This document shows positions 58,905 to 64,000 of a DNA stretch of 64,000 nucleotides, piece after piece. Numbering within the stretch: the stretch's first letter is position 1; every line of letters begins with the position of its first letter. This DNA is from Caulobacter sp. UNC358MFTsu5.1 (GTDB lineage Bacteria; Pseudomonadota; Alphaproteobacteria; Caulobacterales; Caulobacteraceae), in NCBI RefSeq assembly GCF_000712075.1, contig NZ_JONW01000012.1, forward strand, positions 186,001-250,000. The letters run 5' to 3'. The position numbers were made by a program, and so were the translations under genes. A model generated the notes under the pieces. That model was given only the letters and a program-made list of their open reading frames with translations, was not told the origin of the DNA and did not search any database.

Positions 58905-59426
58905 CTATTCGGCGCGCGCGGAGTTGGCCACGATGTCCGCCCCGTAGAGCGTGCCGGCGGCGGATTCCAGCTGGCCCAGCAGGCGTTTCAGCGTGGTCAC
59001 CTCGCTGGGCTGCAGGCCGGCCAGCAGCGCCGCTTCGTAGGCGCGGGCCAGGGGCACGATCTCGGCGAACAGGCGGCGGCCGGCGGCGGTGAGCTCAAGG
59101 CTGTGCGAACGCCGGTCCACGCGGTTGCTGATCCGCACGGCCAGGCGGCGCTCGACCAGGTCCTGGGCGGCGCGGCTGACGCGCACCTTGTCCATGGCCG
59201 TGCGCACGACGGCCGCCTGCTGGGTCAGGGCGCCCTCGGCCAGCACCGACATCAGCCGCCACTGCGGGATGCTGAGGCCGAAGCGGTCCTCGTAGGCGCG
59301 GGACACCAGGCGGGTGACCGCATTGGCGGCGACGACCAGCTGATAGGGCAGGTAATCGGCCAGCGAGACGTGGTCGGGCGCGCCTTCGGCGGGGAACTGA
59401 GTCATGGTTGAGACCGTCGCGGCCAT
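58905..59426 (-). CDS. MarR-family transcriptional regulator
   Basis: The protein has 173 aa from ATG at 59426, four bases after AAAGGAA. Winged helix: LSIPQWRLMSVLAEGALTQQ, VVRTAMDKVRVSRAAQDLVE and wing SNRVDRRSHSLELTAAGRRL. Long N- and C-terminal helices form the dimer. Ligand is unknown. The typical target in the family is an adjacent divergent gene, but the divergent side here holds no gene for 200 bp, so the target is elsewhere or itself. Confidence 0.92.
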   Translation of the reverse strand: MAATVSTMTQFPAEGAPDHVSLADYLPYQLVVAANAVTRLVSRAYEDRFGLSIPQWRLMSVLAEGALTQQAAVVRTAMDKVRVSRAAQDLVERRLAVRISNRVDRRSHSLELTAAGRRLFAEIVPLARAYEAALLAGLQPSEVTTLKRLLGQLESAAGTLYGADIVANSARAE

Positions 59427-59625
59427 GGGCTTCCTTTCGTCCTCCTTACGCCCGCGACTCTGGCGGTCGCTCGCGTCGACAGGCCCCGATCTGGCGCGGC
59501 GCCACGGCCCCGCTCAATCACGGCCGGGTCGGAGGATGGGAAAGCCCGGTTTTCGCTCGCCGGTTGTGCAACCGGCCGCCAGGACGCACAGCGAAGGGGC
59601 GCCGGGCGAAGGTGGACCCGACTCG

Positions 59626-60387
59626 TCAGTGCTTCCCCGCGCCCTTGTCGTCCTCGAACGGCTCGGTCTGGGTCAGCGCCGCCTGGCAGCGTCGAAGTTC
59701 GTTGAGACAATCGCCCCGGCTCCAGAAATCGGAAAATTCCACAACAGCCATGCGGACTTGGCGAGAATAGTCCTTGTGGTCAAGCACCTTCGGCTCTTCG
59801 TCCTCGTGCTCGTCGTGTCCAGGACCGTGGTCGGGCTCGGGGCGGTGGCCGGTCAGCACCAGGGTCTGGCCGCCCAGGATCGTGACATTGGCCGCGGCCA
59901 GCTCCAGCTCGGTCTCCGACTTGTGGCCGTGGCCGCCGTGGCCGTCGTCGTGGCCATGGCCGTGGCCGTGCTTGTCGTCCTTCTTGCCCCCGTGCGCGCC
60001 GTGCGCGCCCTTGGGCTTGTCCTTGTCCTTCTCCTCGAGCGGCTCGCCCTTGAGCGCCTCGGTGATGCCCTTCAGCGCCTTGGCGGCTGGACCGCCGAAG
60101 GCCAGCACCGGACCGATCCGGCGCTGCACTTCCTCGACCAGCTCCTGGGCCTTGTAGAGCAGCTCGCCCGACGGGGCGCTGGTGGCCGCCACGCACTTGG
60201 CCTTGATCGCCTCGTGGATGGTCTTGGGCGCCTCGCGCCAGCGGTCGTCGCGCCCGCGTCCGCCGACGTGCTTGCCGATGAAATAGGTGAGGACGGCGAC
60301 GGCCAGCACGACCAGGGCGATTCCCGCCAGCAGGGTGGGATCGAAGATCGGAACCGGCGTATCGACGGGAAACTCTGACTGGTACAC
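59626..60387 (-). CDS. Membrane-anchored His-rich protein of unknown function
   Basis: The protein has 253 aa from GTG at 60387, four bases after GGAGGGGG; a TTG further upstream opens the same frame. One membrane span (TLLAGIALVVLAVAVLTYFI, residues 20-39) is followed by a long soluble region. The middle (about 125-175) is low-complexity: HGAHGGKKDDKHGHGHGHDD, then GHGGHGHKSE. A C-terminal helical domain (FSDFWSRGDCLNELRRCQAA) has two Cys. Metal binding (Ni/Co/Zn/Cu storage) by the His stretch is plausible, but nothing in the neighbourhood confirms it. Confidence 0.7.
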   Translation of the reverse strand: MYQSEFPVDTPVPIFDPTLLAGIALVVLAVAVLTYFIGKHVGGRGRDDRWREAPKTIHEAIKAKCVAATSAPSGELLYKAQELVEEVQRRIGPVLAFGGPAAKALKGITEALKGEPLEEKDKDKPKGAHGAHGGKKDDKHGHGHGHDDGHGGHGHKSETELELAAANVTILGGQTLVLTGHRPEPDHGPGHDEHEDEEPKVLDHKDYSRQVRMAVVEFSDFWSRGDCLNELRRCQAALTQTEPFEDDKGAGKH

Positions 60388-60460
60388 CGGACCCCCTCCA
60401 GCATCAGGCAAGCAAGAGTCACATGGTTAACGCATGATGGCCCAGCTTGCACGACCAAGG

Positions 60461-60730
60461 TTATCTGGGAGGCGCGGAAATCACGCCTCTAGCCCGGGCG
60501 CCCTGGTCGTAGCGGCTGGGGCCGCCATAGACGGCGACCTCGCACAGGATGTCGCCGCCCGGCTCGCCGGCCCACAGGTAATTGCGCTCGACCTCGACAT
60601 TGCGCCCGGCCGGCGAGATGCCCTCGAAGGTGTCGCCCCAGGGAATCACCTTGTTCAGGTCGCGCCAGGTCAGGGTCATGGCGCGGGAAAGCTCGTCCTG
60701 GGCCATGGATTCGAGGTCGGGGTCGCTCAT
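60461..60730 (-). CDS. Conserved hypothetical protein, 89 aa
   Basis: The protein is small and acidic with a sensible composition: MAQDELSRAMTLTWRDLNKV, PWGDTFEGISPAGRNVEVER and CEVAVYGGPSRYDQG. No signal peptide, membrane span or known motif. The pattern (ends in a basic Arg/Pro tail) looks like a cytoplasmic single-domain protein. It starts head to head with the DUF3606 gene, 84 bp away. I do not recognise the family. Confidence 0.65.
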   Translation of the reverse strand: MSDPDLESMAQDELSRAMTLTWRDLNKVIPWGDTFEGISPAGRNVEVERNYLWAGEPGGDILCEVAVYGGPSRYDQGARARGVISAPPR

Positions 60731-60814
60731 GCGGAGCCTTTCGGTGTTCTGGTCCCCGCCTCGACAACGCCCGCCGCGCGGGATAGGCCGCTAGGGATAG
60801 CGAAGGAGACGAAG

Positions 60815-60997
60815 ATGGGCGTTCCCAAGGGCAAGCGCGACTTCCGCGACGAGGACCGCCTGGATCCGCGCGAGCGCCATCAGGTCGAATACTGGATGAA
60901 ACGCTGGGGCGTGACCAAGGACCAACTGGTGGCGGCCCACCGCAAGGTCGGCAATTCGATCAAGGACATCGGCGCCGAGCTGGGCAAGAAGCGCTAG
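60815..60997 (+). CDS. DUF3606 domain protein
   Basis: The protein has 60 aa, too short for many gene callers, with GAAGGAGACGAAG just before the ATG. The DUF3606 pattern is complete: RLDPRERHQVEYWMKRWGVT, LVAAHRKVGNSIKDIGAELG. It is common in alphaproteobacteria as a stand-alone small protein of unknown function. Its stop abuts the convergent hypothetical gene (60998) with no gap. Confidence 0.9.
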   Translation: MGVPKGKRDFRDEDRLDPRERHQVEYWMKRWGVTKDQLVAAHRKVGNSIKDIGAELGKKR

Positions 60998-61420
60998 CTA
61001 GCGCTTATCCCGCCGGAACTTCGCCGCTTCGGCCGCCAGGGACGAGGCCGAGGGATCGAAGTCCTCCGGTTCGGGCTCGAACGGCAGATGACCGGCCACG
61101 CCGCGCAGGGCCAGCCACAGCGGATGGCTGAAATGGCCCAGGATCCGCAGCGGCCGGCGCTTGTCGTCGGTGACGTCCCAGCCCTCCAGCTCGAACTGGT
61201 CGGCCTGGTCGCGCATCGACTTGACGTCGATGCCGTCCCAGCCCGGCGGATCGGGGATCAGCGCCGCCTCGTCGGCCGTCAGGCCGAAGGTGTCGCGCGC
61301 CAGCTGATCGATCTCGGGGAACTGGGCCCGCGCCTCCGGATCGGCGAACGACGGCTTCATCAGCGCCCGGGTCTCCAGGTCGGCGAAGCCGGGGAGGTCG
61401 ATCAGGCGGCGCGGAGGCAT
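60998..61420 (-). CDS. Conserved hypothetical protein, 140 aa
   Basis: The protein has 140 aa from ATG at 61420. Sequence has helical acidic character (LPGFADLETRALMKPSFADP, EIDQLARDTFGLTADEAALI) and hydrophobic GHFSHPLWLALRGVAGHLPF. No signal or motif. It is the downstream member of a pair with the DUF3297 gene (4 bp apart), so likely one transcript. Function is unknown. Confidence 0.7.
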   Translation of the reverse strand: MPPRRLIDLPGFADLETRALMKPSFADPEARAQFPEIDQLARDTFGLTADEAALIPDPPGWDGIDVKSMRDQADQFELEGWDVTDDKRRPLRILGHFSHPLWLALRGVAGHLPFEPEPEDFDPSASSLAAEAAKFRRDKR

Positions 61421-61424
61421 GGCC

Positions 61425-61676
61425 TCAGCCCTCGGCGTTGTCGTTGCGCCAGTAGGGCTCGACCTTGCCCTGCAGCTTGATGGTCATGGGGTTACCCTTG
61501 CGGTCGACGGCCTTGCCGGCGGTCACGCGGATCCAGCCCTCGCTGACGCAGTACTCGTCGACATTGGTCTTCTCGACGCCGTTGAAGACGATGCCCACAC
61601 CGCGCTCCAGGGCGTCGGCGTCATGATAGGGGCTGGCGGGATTGATGGCGAGGCGGTCGGGAAGCGTGTCGCTCAT
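61425..61676 (-). CDS. DUF3297 domain protein
   Basis: The protein has 83 aa from ATG at 61676; the frame is open upstream to 61763 but without conserved sequence. DUF3297 hallmarks: LAINPASPYHDADALERGVG, NGVEKTNVDEYCVSEGWI and KGNPMTIKLQGKVEPYW. It is a small cytoplasmic protein of unknown function found widely in proteobacteria. It is in a pair with the downstream 140-aa gene. Confidence 0.93.
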   Translation of the reverse strand: MSDTLPDRLAINPASPYHDADALERGVGIVFNGVEKTNVDEYCVSEGWIRVTAGKAVDRKGNPMTIKLQGKVEPYWRNDNAEG

Positions 61677-61836
61677 GGGATGGTCTTTCGAAGAATTTGG
61701 ACAGCTAGCGCCGTCGAACGCGCGTGATAGCCACCCGGGGCCGCAATTCCAATAGGATTGCACGCGATCGCGCGAACCGCCGCGACAAGGTCATGGTCGC
61801 CTGCTAGCTACGGCGCGTCCTCTTTTCGGAGTCCGC

Positions 61837-62442
61837 ATGCTGCGTCGCCTCTACGACTGGGTCATGGGCCTGGCCGCCTCCCGCCATGCCCCCGCCAGCC
61901 TGTTCGCCGTCTCGTTCGCCGAAAGCTCGTTCTTTCCCGTCCCCCCCGACATCATGCTGGCCCCCATGGTGCTGGCCAAGCCGGAGAAGGCCTGGCGCTA
62001 CGCGGCCCTGTGCACGGTGGCTTCGGTGCTGGGCGGCCTGCTGGGCTACGCGATCGGCTACTTCTTCCACGAGGCCGCCCAGCATCTGCTGGCGGTGCTG
62101 GGCAAGCCCGACGCCCTGCGCGATTCCGAATGCTGGTACGATCGCTACGGCTCGTGGGTGATCATCATCAAGGGCTTCACCCCGATCCCGTTCAAGCTGA
62201 TCACCATCACCTCGGGCCTGCTGAAGTTCAGCCTGCCGATCTTCGTCGCCGCCTGCGTCTTCACGCGGGGCATGCGGTTCTTCCTGGTGGCCTTCGTGGT
62301 CAAGAAATTCGGCCCGGCCATGATGCCGGTGATCGAGCGTCGCCTGGCCCTGTTCGCCGGCATCCTGATCGCCCTGCTTGTCATCGGCCTCGGGGCGAGC
62401 CACTTCTTGGGCGGAAGCAGTGGCGGAGCGTGCGCGGGATGA
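61837..62442 (+). CDS. yqaA: YqaA/DedA-like (VTT-domain) membrane protein
   Basis: The protein has 201 aa. Family features are FAESSFFPVPPDIMLAPMVL, GGLLGYAIGYFFHEAAQHL and IIKGFTPIPFKLITITSGLL, the re-entrant and TM motifs of the SNARE-associated/DedA superfamily. About five hydrophobic segments place it in the inner membrane, probably in lipid handling or transport. Its TGA overlaps the ATG of dsbB (ATGA), so the two are translationally coupled. Confidence 0.92.
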   Translation: MLRRLYDWVMGLAASRHAPASLFAVSFAESSFFPVPPDIMLAPMVLAKPEKAWRYAALCTVASVLGGLLGYAIGYFFHEAAQHLLAVLGKPDALRDSECWYDRYGSWVIIIKGFTPIPFKLITITSGLLKFSLPIFVAACVFTRGMRFFLVAFVVKKFGPAMMPVIERRLALFAGILIALLVIGLGASHFLGGSSGGACAG

Positions 62443-63026
62443 CGATCGAGAACATCGACGACAAGGTGGTCCATATCCGCGCCACGGGCCCGGCCCCGAC
62501 TCGGGGCGCGCTGGACCTGATCGCCGAGCAATGGGCCGTCGTGGCCTTCCTCGCCTGCGCCGTCATGCTGGGCGCGGCCCACGCCTTCGAGACCTTCGGC
62601 AAGCTGGCGCCCTGCCTGCTGTGCCTCAAGCAGCGCGAAGTCTACTGGGTCACCGGATCGGTGGCGCTGGCCGGCGTTGTGCTGTCGCGCACGCCCTGGG
62701 CCGACCGGGTGCGCAAGCCGCTGATCCTGCTGCTGGGGATCGGCTTCCTGTACGGCGCGGGCGTGGCCGTCTACCACGCCGGCGCGGAGTGGAAGTTCTG
62801 GCCCGGCCCCGCCGCCTGCGCCGCCGCCGGCGCCAAGGCCACGGCCGGCGACCTGGCCGCCCTGCTGAAGGGCGCCAAGATCTCGGCCCCGTCGTGCGAC
62901 AAGGCCGTCTGGATCTTCCTGGGCCTGTCGATGGCCGGCTGGAACGCCCTGATCTCGCTGGGCCTGGCGATCGCATCCTTCTTCGCCGGCCTGCGCCAGT
63001 CCTCGCCCAAGACTACGGCCGCCTGA
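62439..63026 (+). CDS. dsbB: DsbB-family disulfide bond formation protein
   Basis: The protein has 195 aa. Four membrane spans; the first cysteine pair is Cys59-x-x-Cys62 (KLAPCLLCLKQR) and the second is Cys127 and Cys153 in the second periplasmic loop (AACAAAGA ... APSCDKAVW), spaced widely as in the alphaproteobacterial form. It reoxidises DsbA and passes electrons to quinone. An N-terminal cytoplasmic extension of about 28 residues is unusual in length. Overlaps yqaA and precedes coq7, a plausible quinone link. Confidence 0.93.
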   Translation: MTIENIDDKVVHIRATGPAPTRGALDLIAEQWAVVAFLACAVMLGAAHAFETFGKLAPCLLCLKQREVYWVTGSVALAGVVLSRTPWADRVRKPLILLLGIGFLYGAGVAVYHAGAEWKFWPGPAACAAAGAKATAGDLAALLKGAKISAPSCDKAVWIFLGLSMAGWNALISLGLAIASFFAGLRQSSPKTTAA

Positions 63027-63027
63027 G

Positions 63028-63588
63028 ATGAGCCAGCCCGTCCCTCCCCGTCCCGGCGCCGGCGCCCAGAAGGCGCGGCTGGCGGAAATCCTGCGGGTCG
63101 ACCAGGCCGGCGAGCTGGCGGCCGTCCACATCTATCGCGGCCAGCAGGCGGTGATGCGCCAGGCGCCGGGCCGTGAGCGGATCGCCGATCAGCTGCAGGA
63201 GATGGAGGGCCACGAACAGGTCCACCTGAGCCGCTTCAACGAACTGCTGGGCGAGCGGGAAGTGCGCCCCACCCTGATGTCGCCCGTCTGGCGCGCGGCC
63301 GCCTTCGCCCTGGGCGCCGGCACCGCCCTGCTGGGCGAGAAGGCCGCCCACGCCTGCACCGAGGCCGTGGAGACGGTGATCGAGCAGCACTACGCCGGCC
63401 AGATCGCCGAGCTGGAGGCCCGCGATCCGGCCCTGGCCGCCGAACTCAGCCAGTTCCGCGACGACGAGCTGCACCACAAGGAGATCGCCATCGGCGAAGG
63501 CGCCCTGGAGGCTCCGGCCTATCCGCTGCTGTCGGCGGTGATCCGCGCCGGCTGCCGCGCGGCCATCAAGATCAGCGAGAAGATCTGA
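63028..63588 (+). CDS. coq7: Ubiquinone biosynthesis hydroxylase Coq7
   Basis: The protein has 186 aa. It is a di-iron carboxylate protein: Glu29 (VDQAGELAAVHIY), EMEGHEQVHLSRF with Glu60/His63-region ligands, a mid-helix Glu in EKAAHACTEAVETVIEQHY and DDELHHKEIAIGEG with Glu and His. It hydroxylates demethoxyubiquinone in ubiquinone synthesis at the membrane surface. It starts 2 bp after dsbB stop (63026), so co-transcribed with yqaA-dsbB. Confidence 0.95.
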   Translation: MSQPVPPRPGAGAQKARLAEILRVDQAGELAAVHIYRGQQAVMRQAPGRERIADQLQEMEGHEQVHLSRFNELLGEREVRPTLMSPVWRAAAFALGAGTALLGEKAAHACTEAVETVIEQHYAGQIAELEARDPALAAELSQFRDDELHHKEIAIGEGALEAPAYPLLSAVIRAGCRAAIKISEKI

Positions 63589-63701
63589 CCCACGTTCGCT
63601 GAAACGCGGGAATAACCGCCCCCGAAACTTCCCGCTTGGCGGCGTGCGTGGCCGAGCTTACCCATGTCGCCCAGAAAACGCGTTGCGAGGGGAGTTTCGC
63701 T

Positions 63702-64000
63702 TTGCCTATCCAGTTTCACCGCCGGGCCGCGGCCCTGTGCGCCGTTTCGTTGCTGGCGCTGGCCGGCGCGGTTCACGCCGCGACTCCGGTCAATCCGCCC
63801 AAGCCGACGCCGACCACCGCCTTGACCCTGGGCACCGGCGGCCAGATGCCCGCCGAGGAAGCGGCGGTGTCGATCGAGCACGTCGACCTGAAGCTGAAGG
63901 TGATCCCCAAGACCAAGTCGATCGAGGGCGACGCCACCCTGACCCTGGCGGTCAAGAGCGCCCTGCCCCGCATCGTCCTGGACTTCGACAAGAACTTCAC
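63702..64000 (+). CDS. M1-family aminopeptidase, N-terminal part only
   Basis: The first 99 residues are visible; the rest lies outside the window. TTG at 63702 is chosen, with GAGGGGAG seven bases upstream. A signal peptide (RRAAALCAVSLLALAGAVHA) leads to AAVSIEHVDLKLKVIPKTKS and LTLAVKSALPRIVLDFDKNF, the start of the M1 N-terminal beta-sandwich. The family cleaves N-terminal residues from peptides using zinc (HExxH lies downstream, not visible). Periplasmic. Confidence 0.8.
   Translation, partial: MPIQFHRRAAALCAVSLLALAGAVHAATPVNPPKPTPTTALTLGTGGQMPAEEAAVSIEHVDLKLKVIPKTKSIEGDATLTLAVKSALPRIVLDFDKNF

Overview
The window is GC-rich alphaproteobacterial chromosome, most likely Caulobacter or a close relative. 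The clearest marker is a full-length GcrA (20420-20938), whose upstream region carries GANTC sites and a near-consensus CtrA box. A TonB-dependent receptor locus, a NodT-type outer-membrane lipoprotein, the long two-domain form of Dcd and frequent GTG/TTG starts fit that group. There is no rRNA, CRISPR array, insertion sequence or prophage; one tRNA-Leu(CAA) is present.

Region 1-5 kb holds an XRE regulator/membrane protein pair, a glycerate-kinase-like P-loop protein, a TraB/GumN protein and Dcd. From 4.4 to 18.5 kb a housekeeping backbone (metZ-apaG, hslO, argF, argD) is interrupted twice. The first interruption (6.4-12.6 kb) is a cassette of a 1186-aa RTX-type secreted protein with three Ig-like repeats, an unknown 536-aa protein and a 281-aa protein resembling C80/DUF4347 folds but apparently lacking the catalytic cysteine. 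The second (13.6-16.2 kb) is an exported glycosidase-like/SUMF1 fusion plus a DUF2164 protein. argD has a promoter followed at once by a terminator-like hairpin in its leader.

Region 18.7-32 kb carries a YbaY lipoprotein, an ABC-2 permease, gcrA with a strongly structured transcribed 3' region, xseA, DUF2093, an M23 peptidase apparently starting at CTG, a receiver protein, an LpxL-family acyltransferase, an XRE regulator, a HisN-type phosphatase, a hydrolase, an SCP2 protein and two tandem exported methyltransferase-like paralogs. An Hsp20 gene at 32.2 kb is preceded by a ROSE-type RNA thermometer.

Region 32.8-44 kb carries two paralogous pentapeptide-repeat proteins with an internal cap, gpmA, kdsD, an amidohydrolase, an M6-type metalloprotease, DUF2200, a response regulator and upp. 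At 43.6-48.6 kb a TetR gene, with a perfect 19-bp palindromic operator, faces a NodT/EmrA/EmrB tripartite efflux operon. PBP1A follows. Then 52-58.7 kb is a uronate/pectin-oligosaccharide locus (TonB receptor, KduI, GH105, GntR regulator, DUF4861) with repeated TTGGTAAnGCCA / ATTGGTCA operator-like sites in the divergent promoter. The end holds tRNA-Leu, MarR, several small conserved proteins, an overlapping yqaA-dsbB-coq7 run and the start of an M1 aminopeptidase.

Intergenic space is rich in palindromic dispersed repeats of at least five families.
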